Source: Bombyx mori | Lineage: Eukaryota > Arthropoda > Insecta > Lepidoptera > Bombycidae | Direction of reading: 5' to 3' | NCBI RefSeq assembly: GCF_030269925.1 | Contig: NC_085107.1 | Coordinates: 9,238,001-9,302,000 of the forward strand | Length of the DNA stretch: 64,000 nt | Part shown: positions 1-15,000 of the stretch, one piece after another | Layout: the number at the start of each line of letters is the position of its first letter | How positions within the stretch are numbered: position 1 is the first letter of the stretch | Position numbers and translations under genes: made by a program | Notes under the pieces: model-generated | What the model was told of the DNA's origin: nothing | What the model saw: the letters and a program-made list of their open reading frames with translations, nothing else | The model's database searches: none

Positions 1-69
1 TGTAAGAAAGGTTTGGGTTAAAATCATGTTTTTAATATATTTATTTATTCATTGTGTACTCTTTTGCAG

Positions 70-3000
70 GAAGCCTCGGTATTTGTCTTCGATAAAAAGC
101 TTGCCGAAAGACTCTATAAGCCGAAACGACGGGAGCAGTTGCTCGAACGTATCCGTATTGGCATCGACAATTTAAAGCGAAAGCCCAGCATCACGAAAAC
201 GCTTGCTGTCATGCACGGTGCCGAAGAAAGCAACGGCTCTTTGATATTCGCTACAGAACCCATCTTGGCTAGTTTGGCCAATATATTGGCATGGCATGTA
301 AGTATAACTACCACATTCATTAACAATAAAATTAAAATAAGAATTTCAGTTATTATCATACTCAAAGACTGAATTGTCCTATTGGACTCGTTATTAATTC
401 GTATTTGTTTATATTGCTATTGATCATCGCACATAACTTATCTGCAATTCCAACTTTATTCGCATTTATTCACATTTTATGATTTATTTCATAATTTTAT
501 TCTGCATCCTTATTTTTGATTTAATCATTCCTTAATACGAGAGAGATATAGCGAATAGAAGAACTCCGTTCCAACCGGCTTTCCATAAGACACCAGTGTC
601 TTTTTTACTAAATTTAAAATACAAATAAAAAATTCGGTCTAAAATAAAGTAATAATTTGGGAACCACCCAAGCAACTTTTTGGGCTTTCCAGATAAAATG
701 TGGAATAAAATCCACAAGTTGAACAACGAACAATTGAATCTAAAGTATGTTCTGCATGTTAGAATTTTTGTCGTTGAAAAATGCGAGCAGAGTGTTAAAT
801 TGTTGATACTTTTAAAAGTATTATAAACTTGTTCACAATTCCATTTTGATAAAGTGCTGAGAATGAGAACTAAGTGAAAGTGAAAACGAAGTATTACTCG
901 CTACTCGGGATGCCGCTATGGATAAATGCTGAAAGGTCCCGTTAATCTTAACCTGTTGCTTTCCTTTCGCTTTTATTTTATCCTGATTCCGCTTTGCATC
1001 CAATGTGTGGACTATGAACGTAAAATATTATATTTTTCTCGGTATTGTGCGAGAGCTGGAAAGTTTGATGTTAGTCAGGTGACATTATGTTTTCAGTTTC
1101 TCTAAAAGTCTCATTTCGTACGTAATAAAAAGTGTGCTCGTTAAAGCTAATGGCTTCTCGGTAATTTATTGAAATTTAGAATATCTGGTTGAGTTGAGGG
1201 CTGTTATTGTCGTCACGACAAGGAGGCCAGACATACATATCGACGCTTGAAAGGCAAACGTGACTAAGCGACAATAACTGCTTTGTACATAAATGATAGG
1301 CAATAACCATATTCGATGCGCAAAAAATACATATTTCTAGGGCTATTAAAATAATTTCAATCCTACAGCTAGATTTGTTAAAATAGAATTTATTTCAGGT
1401 ATTTCAACTTTAAATTAGTCTACTGTAAAGTTCACGCATTGTCGCTTAGTCACGTTTGCCTTTCAAGCGTCGATATGTATAAGGGGACCAACATGTTCAC
1501 TTAGTACTTGTCGTTTAAATTTATATGTAATTCATTATGTTATCAAAAGATTAAAGTAAAAACAAAATTCAACATAAGCGATAACCCTGTCGCTTCCACC
1601 TTTATGTAAAATCTTTAAATGGCCACACGTAATGAGCACGGCAGTCAGTCAGTAAATCAGTCTACGGTCAAAGGTTAATTATTAGTCAATCAGTTTACTT
1701 CGGTTGTCCCTACGCGTATTGTATTGTAGATTTACTTGTAGCAGTAACAAAACTTGTCTCATAAAAGAACCCACTGACGGCCATCCCGATAGCACCTGCC
1801 TGCAATATAAGGTGAATCTCCCACATTAAATTCTCTAAATCGCCGTTACAGAGTTTTATTTGAAATTTCATCGCACTTAGGTCGTACATTTTCTTTATTT
1901 TGGAGACACAACAATCGCAAATGTAATATCTTTGGTTTCCATGAACTCTGTTGTTATAGTAACGTTTTGACTTCGCTCAAGTTTCACTGCCACAAATATT
2001 CTATTTTTTGTGTAACTTTTTTCTGATTAGTTCAAAGTCATGTACGAAGACGCTATAGCCTAATGAGTAAAACATTTCGCTGTATTAGAATCGACTGTAC
2101 TTATAAATAATACATGTTCAAACATTACTTCGACGATAATAAAGTATCTGCTATCGTGTAGGTAAAAGGTATTATTTATACCTTTTATGAATTGGATGAT
2201 AGAAAAGCTGGAGGTAGTTCCTAGGTAATGTCAGCCCGGACGGCTAGTTACAACTATTCTCCTAGTATCTGTCGCGAAGCAGACATATATTATGTATTTT
2301 GGTGTCGTGGGTGGGGCAGCCATTATACAAAACTATGATTTAATTGTGACTTTTGCTTCATATCTCTAGCGGAGTCGTGAGGGCCAAAAAAAGATTGTAC
2401 TAACATCGGTATTTAACGTAATTTGCACTAGAAAGAAAATTAGTATATGAAATTCACAACTACGTGTTGCTTTTCCGTTTCGATAAGTTTAACTTCGACA
2501 CGTCCATAAAGTAGAAAACATTTCAAAGTAATTTCGCGCAACGGTGTTTTTGAAATTTCTGACGCGTTCAAGAACAGAACTTTTAGTTGGTTCATTCAAC
2601 AAGTTGTCATCGAAGTTCAGATCTTTAATTGCATTTATCAAATATGTAATGTATTGGAATTGAAAACTGGCATGAGCTGTCATTATTTGAATTCGAAGGC
2701 TGAATCTAATAAGTTGAAACTACTAATCAACCCCACCCAAAACGTAGCATGTCCTTAATAACTGACACATCGTTCATTCTGAAGACATATATTACTGAAT
2801 ACCAATTAAAAAGCGTTTGAAGTTTTAAGTACTTGAGATCTTCCGTGCAACCTGAACGTGATGGAGGTAAAACTCAAGTCTAATATGCCCAAAGGACACA
2901 GGTAGAATAGCAGAACACTTTTAATGCCTACAACAAAATCCTCAGTTCTAAACTTCTCACCAGAAAATCGAATCTGTTCATCTACAATGCAGTTATTAGG

Positions 3001-6000
3001 TCTATTGTGACCGCAAACATTATAATATTATTATATATCGAGAAGATACGAGTAATTAATAGAATACAGCAGATTTTGCGAGGACGCTGTTTAGTAATAA
3101 TATCTTTCGCTCCGTGAGAAAAAGCCCTCATATGTGTTATGTTCAAACGAGGCTTGCAGAGAGTAACCAACGGGAGGCAGCGACTTAGCTGTGCCCCTGG
3201 TATTGCTGACGTCCATGAGTGACAATAATCACTTACCATCAGGTGGGCTGTATGATCCTACAATGGCCTACAATGGCAAAAAAAACCACAAACAAGGAAG
3301 ATCTAGAGGCCGAAGCAGATAGGAAAAGGAAGAGGAAATCAACGTGTGAATAAGAAAGGTTCTCGCAGAGAAAAACATGAAATTCAGAGCAATTATTATG
3401 GACAGGAGTTATTTTTTACATTATATAGCTCGCGCCACAATTAAAATCGGATTTCGGAGGATCCTTTGGCGTGATTACGTTTGCGATATATTGCGAGCTC
3501 ACAACAAGTTATTATGCTTATGTAAAAATATGTAAACATTTTTCTTTTTCATATTAGAATTATAGTTATTGCCGATTCAGCTTCGGAAACGATCTCTATA
3601 CTCTGTTTGTACATTTTTTTTATTTTGTATATCTTAAATTAAAATACAGGAATCAAATATACCATCGGGAGGACCACAGCCTATCCGGCCATTTCCAATG
3701 AATTTCGGAACGCCTACTGGCTACCAGCCACCACCACCACCACCACCGCCGCCGCCGCTATGCAGCACCGAATACCACTTCTTGGATATTGAGCTCCGCT
3801 TCGGCTTTCTCCAGGTAATTTCTTTTTGTGTAATAAAATGATTGATTAAAGATTCTGAACAGAGGATAAACGACTCTTTAATATGAATAAAGTAGTAATA
3901 ATAAACTAGTACAATTAGAGGCATATGTAAAATAAATATAATTAATAAAAAATACATCTTCTGATCTTCTGAAATGTGCCGCCATTACAAACGGGTCCTT
4001 CTTGGCAGTCAACGCAAAACTCTTACTCCCACTCAAAGTTTACTCCTTAAGAATTAATTTCATTTATAGAAATCGGTATGAAGAATTGATCATTAGTACA
4101 ATGGAGTCTAACAAAAAGCGTTCTATATAATTTTCTTTTCTATACTTTTCTTATGAAAAATGGTAATTTCAAATGAAATGAGATGAGATGAGATGAGGTG
4201 AAATATAATCTCAGTAAAATGGTGGTCATTTACTCAGACTTTTTCAGTGGACTTTTTGGACGATTCCGAGAAGCTACGTCCAGCGGCTTTGTTTCATTTT
4301 CCCACATTGTGTTTCACAGATACTAAGGTAGTTAATAAACCACCGTTATTATACATTTAAATCTGAAGAAACACTCAATAGACAAAATAAAACAAATCAC
4401 ACAACTTCGCTCCTCGCGTTCCCGCCAAAAAGTTTCTTAATATATCCTTTTCATTAAACAGAATAATGAACTTTACGGCATGACACTTAAACTCAGTTTA
4501 TTGTTAGTTCACTCAAATGTTAAATAGATGAAGACAGTCCAGAAAACGGTATAAACGAAATAAAAAGTACAGATTTATTTAATATACTACCTATTGCATG
4601 AGATTGATCTCAGTGAAATAAAGAAACCACTGCGACGTATGTACTGAATTATATACATACGGACATCAATATACCTAGATAATGAAACAAGTTTTTTCTT
4701 TCAAAAATACAATTTTATCTGCTATGGTAAAATTATTACCCGAAAGTTATATTCCTTACGTTCAGAAATAAAATGAACGATTGAGTTAACCCATCGAAAA
4801 AAAATATATCGGTGGAACAGTAAAGTTTACTGAAACGTATTTCAGGGAAACTGATTTCGTTCATACGGACGAAAGCCAGATTTAAGGTGATATTTATATC
4901 AGTCTATTGATTTATTTACACAATCCCAGAAGACTTGTTTAAGAAAAAAACTCGAGCCTCCGGTTTCTTTGTAAAAATTTCCTTCATTGTTTTATTTATG
5001 TGACCGAATCGCGTTATTGAAACATTGAAACAAACACGTTTAAAGATTCCGTTACATAATATATAGGGGGAAGCCAACAAAAAAGTGTTAAAAAGAGTAT
5101 GATTAAAAATTAATACGCTTAAACACGTACGAGTAGTTTGCGAACTATACCTATTTTATTTAAAAAAAATGGAAAAAGTCACTTTTTGTCGCCAAAACAA
5201 AATTATGTCAATTACAAAAGAAAACAGAAAATATTATAGCATAAATACGTTGTGTGTTCACGTATTAAAAAAATAAATCAATCAAAAGTGTTTGATAAAC
5301 AAATTTACATTTTGAATTTTTTCCTGACGTTCTTCTCCAATTCATTTTGACTTTGCTAAAATTCCGCTCAAGTTTCGTTCGACTTAGCTTGTTTTGCAGT
5401 AACAGTAAGAAAACATTGGCACTAAACTAAATCAAACAATCTGATTTAATAAAAGGGATTTATTTGGCCAAATGGTTAGGTTATGGTACTCCCTGATTTC
5501 AAATGTAATTCGGCCTCCTATTGATACAAAGGCGGGCTGCTGTATTTACATATGTAACGTTGTCAGGAGGCTACAATAACGATTTAACACCCAAGTGCAA
5601 CGTGAGCTCTGCTGTCAATTTACGGCACGAAATATAATTAAAAAAAATATATTTTATGCCTTTGACGTCGCAAAACTCTCACAGCAAAGGGTTCCTGTAA
5701 ATTTATTTACTATTGCCGTCTTCACTTTGAAATTTGCTTCAAAGAGAAGTTATGTTTCTATGTTTATATGTTTATATACTTCTATGAAAATTTATCGTAT
5801 TTCAGTTGCACGTGTATCGTTATGTACATATTTTTATATTTGAATAGATCGTAGAGGCTCTGAACCATCTCCACTACAATCTGAAGCAAGTCCATCGCAA
5901 TATTAATCCTCACGCTATCATTGTGACGAAGCGTGGAGCTTGGAAGCTGTTCGGCTTTGATTTTGCCGGTACGTATGAACACAGATAAATCTTTGTTAAC

Positions 6001-9000
6001 AGCAATGTTGCAGTGTTGCATTAAGTTGTTCATAGAAGCAGAACAGCTCTCGATAATTATTATTTGAATCAGTCAGGCATTGATAATAGTTTGCAGAGAT
6101 CAGACCTTGACATTCTGATCACATTGTGACTTTGAAATAATTCAAGCGAAATCTACGGAGATGAAGGAAACGAAACCTTGAAAGCGATGTTAATAAAATA
6201 ATTCTTTACGGATCAGAAACTTCTTGCAGAAACACCGTTGCTTTTATATTTATGTATGTAAAAAGTTACTATCTGAAACAAATACGGCGTAAAATGTTTC
6301 TTTTTAATTCGAAAAATACGAGCAATAAAATAAATTTATGGTGGTAGGACCTCTTGTGAGTCCGCGCGTGTAGGTACCACCACCGTGCCTATTTCTGCCG
6401 TGAAGCAGTAATGCGTCTCGGTTTGAAGGGTGGGGCAACCGTTGTAACTATACTTGAGACTTTAGAACTTATATCTCAGGGTGGGTGGCGCATTTTCGTT
6501 GTGGATGTCTATGGGCTCCAGTAACCACTTTACACCAGGTGAGTTGTGAGCTCGTCCACCCATCTAAGCAATAAAAAAATATATCTTAATTTTGATATGT
6601 ATGAAATATATTTTTTTTAACGAAAAGCTCTTTCCGAACATGGATTTTATTACGGCCGTGTTTATTATTCGGCATCCGTTGTTTGCGGTCCTCGAGAGAG
6701 CTTTTTTTTCACTGGTGCTTGAGCTTGGCTAAACGGGACACATGTCACGTAAAAGCCGTCATCCACCTTGAGACATTACATTTAACATTCAATTGTGTTT
6801 AATAGCAGCAGTTTCCCCCTTCAAACCAGTACGCATGTCTGCTCCGCGATGGGAATAGGTACAATAGAGACACTTACCTTTGCGGGTTTACAAATACGCC
6901 TTACTTCCACTAATTATGCAAATTTATAAAATTCCCTAGTACGATTTATTACACGATGTTATTCCATCATCGGGGAATTCGTTCGTAGACGTGTGTTAAG
7001 TACGTATTTCCTTAGGAAAATTGGCGCCTAATTGCTATATTTTAACACAGATAGTTTGATATGAGTAAGCTGGTCATTTTATTATTTATACTAGTGGTCC
7101 CGCAGTAGTCGAACTTCGACTATAATTAATTGAAATCATAATTTTGAACATAATTATGGTTCTATTGTCAAAGACTATTTATTATATTTCTATAGTGACA
7201 GATTTCGCCAAGAAAGATAAACAATATTAACTTATTCTCAATTTGACTACAGACTTTAACAAAGACTATGTGTGTGTGTGTGTGTGGGTTGGGTGCGTGC
7301 GTGCGGGCGTGCGTGTGTGTGTGTGTGTGTGTGTGTGTCAAATACATGGTAGTGTGTGTATTGCTTCTTTATTGATTTAATGTATTTTTAATGCATAATA
7401 AAAAAAAAATAGCATTCTGCACTTCTTCTCTATATTCTCAATAAGTGTGGGAAATTTCATACTCCTCTGACCGCGCAGTTTTCGTAAAAAGGAATACAAA
7501 GTTTTTGCTTCACATATTAATACATATATGATGTATCATGAAGACTTTACTACCGGTTTGCAAAACTACATACATATTTGTAAGTTTTACAACGCATGAA
7601 ATGTATGACTTAGAATTTTACAATACGATTTTACAAAATCAATATATATATATATATTTATTCATTTATTATTATGACGATTTCTTTTTATCGGATCTTT
7701 CTTTTTTTTCTTCAAAATGGAGAAGATCGCTTCGTGTAAACCGTGAAATAAATAAGTTTCAAAGTTTTGAAATGAAATGTATTATTCTAGTTAGGCAGTA
7801 AATTTTAAGTATCTGGTGTCGGTGAGCTAACCCACTGTTAAGGTTAAGCGTCCTTTCCTCATCCCTTCAATTTAGGTCGCCACCTGTTACTCTCCCACAC
7901 CTCTAAACAAATTTCGGAATTTATGGCTTCAATATAGTCGTAGATTTTTTATAACTATGTTATTAAAGCAAAACCCGCGTACCTTGTTTCCAACGAATCG
8001 TAGCATTTTTCGTTCACGTTAAGTAAAAACAGCGTATACAATAAAACGATCTATGAATATATTATATTTATAGGTACTTTATAAGGTTTCTTCATATAAC
8101 TTTTTCTATTAAAATGGCGTTAACGCTGTTGTCGCAAGAGCGAATACACCCCAAAAACGACAGTGAGCAATTCTCCACTTACCTGTAGCAAATACAAATG
8201 TTACAAACAAAAAAACACGCAAGTCCAAAAACTGTCGACATAATTGTAAATTTTTATGAAAGCAACATTCCAAATTAATTTACTAGCACGTTGAAAATTA
8301 GGAATTCATTACAGATGATGTTATATATTATGTAATTTGATAAAACAGGAAATAATACTATAATTATACCAAATCCTTAATTTGTTTGAATTAAACAATT
8401 TAATACACATTCAATATACTACAGAGGACATAATCAGCCTCGATCCAATTGAGATGCTGGCCATCGCTCCGTGGTCCATCAAAATACCAAGGACACTCCA
8501 GCCGAGCCTCGACTTTTTGGGTGAGTACTATGTAATTTTAAAAACTGACCATGGTTATTTTTAAGTGATAAAAGTTTACAGTTTATTAATAGTTTTGCAT
8601 GTTCTATTCTTTTCGCATTATAATATTATATTGTTGACAATCATATTAGTGTAAATTAATGTGTTAAATACAGTACAGAAAACAGTGATGCCCAATAATG
8701 GAATCTTTACCGCCCGCTGAGCTGGTCTCCGGATCTTCTCAGCGGGTCGCGATTCCGATTCGGTAGTAGATGCATTCGCGAAGCAGCTACTCTTGAGTTG
8801 TTAGGTCTCCTTTGCAGGCGCTCGTGTAGCTGTTAGCAAATCCCACCCTTCCTGGCTGAAACTGGAAAAGCCTCCAGGCCACCAGTAATCTCTCAAATAT
8901 AAAAAAAGGAATCTTTAGGACTGATAGATGTTAAAGAGCCACTATTCTACATTTCTGCAATCATTAATGTATCTTATCTGGGTGAATATTCAGTTTGTGC

Positions 9001-12000
9001 GATACACATTAATCGGATCGAGATTGGTGGCAATCTATGCAGTATCATGCACATAGTTTGACAGAAACACGCAAGCCTGCATAAATACATGAAAACACCG
9101 CACCGCATCAACTACTGATAATTGAGGAACAACGGCTTACTTAGCATCGACAGTTTCCTGAAATTTTGGCCGGTTGAAGTTGGATTTCCAAATCATACAA
9201 AAAGTACTAAAAGCTTCACTTATAACAAACCCTCTAAAAAGTTTGCTTAATGTCAAAAATACTGCCGCCCGTTACTTTGTTTAGCGACTCTCTGATGTTT
9301 TTTAACGACTGTCTAAATTTGCGCTACAGTTGCGTGGTTTTCTCTGAACACAAACTGATAAAGCATTGAGATCGAGAGAATTGTATCCTTCATAATTCTG
9401 AGTATGATGAACTATTGAAATAATTAGGCTCGAAAAAAATAGAGTGGTAGCACGATGAGCGAAACGAACATTTCATCACTAATTTCTTCTGTGAGCGTCT
9501 CTTACCCGTGCAGCCGAAAAATATGTTTTAAAACTGCCGCAGCCTCTTAAATTTACAAAAACGGTCCTCTTATTTAAGAGTACCACCTCATTGGTGGTAG
9601 GACCGCTTGTGAATCCGCACGGATAGGTACCCGCCTATTTCGGCCGTGAAGCAGTAATGCGTTTCGGTCTGAAGGGTGGGGTAGCCGTTGTAACTAAGCT
9701 GAGACCTTAGAACTTTTATCTCAAGGTGGGTTACGTTGTAGATATCTATGGACTCCATTAACCACTTAACACCAGGTGGGCCGTGGGCTCGTCCACCCAT
9801 CAAAGAAATAAAAATGAAAAAAGATGAAAATGTCTAAAGAGACCATTTTTAGAAAATCACGATACATCGAGAGGAAAATTAATATCTGTGAGAAACATGG
9901 GCTCTCTCCCTCTCTTTTACTTCTGTGCTCGCCTTTTTGTGTAAACTACGTGAACGGGTAAAAAATTCCGTTAGAAATACTTTCTGTTACAATCAGGAGA
10001 CGCCCCATTGTACGCTGCAAGAAAATTTTCGACCCATACTGAACGAATGAAACGAGAACTTTGAAAATTGCATTTTACTCTTCGTCTACTGAGAATAATG
10101 TTATATTTACGGCTCTCGTTAAATTATCAAAACACTTTGTCTTAAAGTAATTTTAAAAGTTAAACTACTATTTAAGCTAAGGTTTGAAAATATCGTATAT
10201 TCAAATGAGAATGACCGTTACGTGTAAACCATAATTATTGTATGTAAATATGTATGTGTTACAATATTTATAGTCAACACATGTTTGTATTTTTACTTAG
10301 TTCAAATAGTGCTTCGTTATTTTTCATTACGTGACCGTAGCTCGCGTATATTATTCTTTAAATGTATATGTTGATACAGCTCCCGAAGTGCAAATCTCCG
10401 GGCAGTGCAACATTTTATCAGACATGTTCTCCCTTGGTTTGGTGATCTGTGCAGTTTTCAACAACGGGGTACCCCTTATTCAAGCTAACAACAATCCTAT
10501 GCTGTATTTGAAACAGATTGAGCATGTGAGTATTAAATATTTATTTTATCACAAATGTTTTTTCTTTGCTGCGTATTTTTTTACGAATTTAGGTAAACAT
10601 TTCTCGTACTTTTTATCATTGTAAATATGCAAAAGAATCTGGTATTAACCGGTTACAGGAACCTGTAGACATCATAGCCTGAATGCGTGATGCGTTCATA
10701 TGTTGGGTTTTAGTCTATAATCTATGGTTACGTGACCCGCAGCCTAATAGACTGGATGATAATATTAGATGGTAAGTATCCAATGTATTAGACATTGGAT
10801 ACCACTTTTTTTACAAATACGAAATATTTATAGATTAAAAAAAAGTAAAAAAAAATTTTTTTATCCATGTTGGCACTACTTGAATATCACATACACATAG
10901 CGATTGGTGTTATTTTTGTTTTTGTTTTTATTGACTATTATAGACAAAAGCGGTTTAATTAAAAATAATATTTTATGAAGATGAGACCAGAGCAGCCTAC
11001 AATATTATTAATTTTAAGTGACAGAAATGCCTACAATATTATTAATTTTTAGTGACAGAAATGAATTTTGCAACTCCAAACGGAATAAATAGTAAGTGCA
11101 CAAAAATTGTAACGAAACCAAACCAAAACCGGATGACTTATGAATTGCAGCCAAATATATCTATACATATAAATAAAATTGGAGTGTCTGTTTGTAATAT
11201 TGAAATTGCCTCTTTTTACTACATGCATATGAATATATATACGGTACATACACCAAAATAATTTTTTTTACAATTTTTGTCTGTCTGTCTGTCTGTTTGT
11301 TCCGGCTAATCTCTGGAACGGCTGGACCGATTTTGACGGGACTTTGATGATATAAGGAGTAACTTAGGCTACTTTTTTTAGACTAGCTTCGCCCCGCGGC
11401 TTCACCCGCGGTACGAAAATAACCGCGGGTAACATCGCGGGACTCAGCTATCGATAATAAAATTTAAAGTTTCCGCAGCGAAGCGAGGACGGGTCGCTAG
11501 TCCTAAATAAAAGTTTGAATACTAAAGTACATTACTAAGATAGTTTTAAGGAAATGTAACAGGATTTTATATTTAAGATTTATTAGTTTTAAGTTTAATT
11601 CAAGGCTGTTACACAATCGACTTGAGCAGTTACGGAAGCCCGTAACTATCATCAACTAGAGCTGACACCAAAGTTGCAATTAAATACCACTTACCCTTTT
11701 ATGCTGCTGTTAAATTGCAGTATGGTTTTTTCTAATAATCGGAAGCGATTAATGACTGATTTTCTTTTTAGTTGGAATATCAAGTCAATGCCTTGCTCCC
11801 TCGAATTCCGGCACAGCTGCAGGAAGCCGTTCAGAGACTCCTGTCAGTGGATCCTCACCCGCGCCCCAGCACGCAACTGCTACCATTGATAAAGTACTTC
11901 AAGTATGTTTTTTATAACTAAAATGGGCCACCGGCTTCGAAATTGTAATATTAATTGTAGTTTTTAAGCTTTGCAGAAATCGTGAATTAAAATTCGTGAA

Positions 12001-15000
12001 GCACAACAACCATTGCCGGTTTTATTCGAAGTAAACCGAAACAAATTAGTTTAAGACTTTATTTATACGAAATTAATAAGTTACGTTCGTCCGTTGCGTT
12101 TTAAAGTACCTAATGATATGTTCATCATTATGCCGATGGCCGATCTTAGACTCTTTGTTGTGTATTGAATTATTTGCATACGTTAGCTTAGTGTAAATAT
12201 TATAAAAGAATTTAAATATGCTTGGTAATTACGCTATCTAAAACGATACTGGTGGATATACATTTGATTTAAAAAAATATTCATATAGGGGCCAGTGTGA
12301 ACCACCCATCCGCGCCATGCAGCTTCTGGACAACATGACCGAGAAGGACCCTGCAGTCAAAACTGCTTTCTATCGGACTCAATTAATGGAAGCCCTACCT
12401 TATATTCCGAAGGTCCGTTTTTTTATGCCGAATATGTTAAAATTACTGCAGCCATTCTCAAAACGAAAATTTGAATTGAAAATTATTTCACTCTGCGACA
12501 AACTGTATTCTTTTGTTGATTTTTACTTGAAATCAGTTCAAAAACATCATAATACTCCTCAAAAAAATTTGTTTCAAAAATTCGCTGTCCTATTAATATA
12601 AGATGAAAGTGGCACCAACATTATGATCTGGGCACATTTATCGTATTACAAAATCTTTTTTCTGGGATTGCTGAAAAAATACTCTTACACGTTACCTTTA
12701 GTTTTTTTTTTAATAAAAAAATCTTACGGAAACTAAAGAACCCATAGCAATGCATTTCCAAATCATGTATCTTAATGAGAATCATTTTAACCTGCGACTG
12801 AAGTTCGATTTAATCGTGAAGCTGTTCATTCTATCAAACTTCTATGTTACCTACCAAGCAGTATTGCTAAAATATAAACTATGAATATTAATTTAAAGAT
12901 ATTAAATGGGACCAACTTAAAGAACGAGCTGTCAAATAAAAAATCATCAAAATTAAATTAAATTGAAAACCTCTCCTCCTTTTTAAGGCTTTTGAACAAA
13001 TAACTATCTTTAATTTTCTTTATAGCAATAACGAAGCCCGTCATCAGCTTCTAAAAAAAAAAGAAAGAAAATCTTATGAAATGTTTATGGAGAAAAGGAT
13101 AATGTCTTACCCCATTTATTAGATTCATGAGGTCGAGGCTCGAAGATGAAGTGGGTTCTAGCTCATATTTCCGGTGTCAAGAATTACAATATACTGTAAA
13201 AAATGTAGTATGCATAATAAAACAGGGAGACAATTCATTTTTATTTGATACTAGAGGCTCGCTCCGGCTCCGCTCGGGTCTTTAACAAAAATTTCAACGA
13301 TATTAGAGGCTTTTTTTATTTTTTAAAATAAAAGAACACTTATTGCGGCATAACTATAATAGTTAGACATATGCTGTCGCGACACTTTTTGTAAATAATA
13401 ATGTGTTCTACAAAGTCGTAGTACATTACTTTGTTCTATCATCAATATTTTTCGCAGGGCACGCGATGTAAAGAATATTTTAGGTAATTTTTTTACACCT
13501 TGGATTACATTATTGGAATTTTAGTAAGGATCCTTAAGTTTTTTCGAAAAAGATTATAGCCTATGTCACTCGGTAATAGTGTAGCTTCCAAACAGTGAAA
13601 TATTTGTTCAAAGCAGTTCAGTAGTTTCGGAGTCTATTCAATACAAACAAACAAACAAATATCTCCTCTTTATAATATTAGTATAGACAAAAAAATATTA
13701 TAGGAAAATTAAGTTGAATATTTTTTCAGAAACTGCGATGGCAGCTTGTGTGGCCCTCACTGCAGGCCGAGACTCGTACCACGGAAATACTGGCATCTGT
13801 TCTGCACCCGATCTTTTGGTTGACAAATGACGCTACACAGGACGAATTTAATAGATATGTTCTGCCCACACTGAGGTGAGAAATAAGAGAAAACCGAAGA
13901 TCTGCTGTTTAAGGCTCTAGATGGCATTTAAGTCTCTTTAATACTTAATAATACGTAAACAATGCAATATTCCAGTACTGATAGTGTTCATGTATTCTGC
14001 TTGCGTGTTTGTGCATGGATTTGTCTCACGTACTTATAAACAATCTGTTTAGAAGAGTAGTTATGTTATACAACCTAGTGCGATATTTTCTACAATTGTG
14101 CATTTTTTTAATGTTAGACGAATTAACCGTTTAGTATTAAACACATAAACAGAAGCATCGAAAAATAGAATACTACATTTGAAAAATAAAACAATTCACG
14201 ACACGTCAATTTTCACATTCCCACAAAGAGGCATGGTAATTTTCTTTCCGAAAAGCTGTTCAATAAAAATGGACGGCTTATTATTATATTACTGTTTAGT
14301 GATATTAAGAATCAAAGAAGCACAACAAAAATATATTTTTACACACATATTTCCTATTTAACGGACAACGTTTTACCTGAAAACGTTTCAGAGAGAAAGC
14401 ATTTTTTTCTTTTACACGTGTTTATATTTCATAAGTCCAAAAGGCCTTGCCTCTTGCAGAATTACATGATTCTAGGTGAACGGGAAGTGCCTTAAAGGTA
14501 TTTATGAGTGACGAAATATGACATCCTTTTTTTTGACCTTTTTTTTTATTGCTTAGATCGGTGGACGAGCTCACAGCCCACCTGGTGTTAAGTGGTTACT
14601 GGAGCCCATAGACATCCACAACGTAAATGCGCCATCCACCTTGAGATACAAGTTTTAAGGTCTCAAGTATAATTACAACAGCTGCCCCACCCTTCAAACC
14701 GAAACGCATTACTGCTTCACGGCAGAAATAGGCAGGGTGGTGGTACCCACTCGCGCGGACTCACAAGAGGTCCTACCACCAGTAAAAGTGACCTTAGTAT
14801 TTAGTAGGTAATAATTTTTCAAGTTGATATACATAATATGTATTTAGCCGTAAAGACGTCGACTACAACATAAGACGTCAAGGACAGACAGACCCGCGGA
14901 TAACAAACTGATTATATATGAGACCCGATTTTTTCTTAACTCATCGTCATCTGTGAAATCGGTGGCAGTAGTCGAAACCAAACCTACTAATCGCACAAAA

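Noticed and set aside
7268..7338. TG/TGCG tract as a possible regulatory Z-DNA element
   Set aside because: It lies inside a Helitron-like element whose sister copy has a shorter CA tract at the same place, so it is part of the repeat.
10774..10803. Short palindrome (ATCCAATGT / ACATTGGAT)
   Set aside because: Only about 10-bp arms with no flanking duplication; expected by chance in a window of this size.
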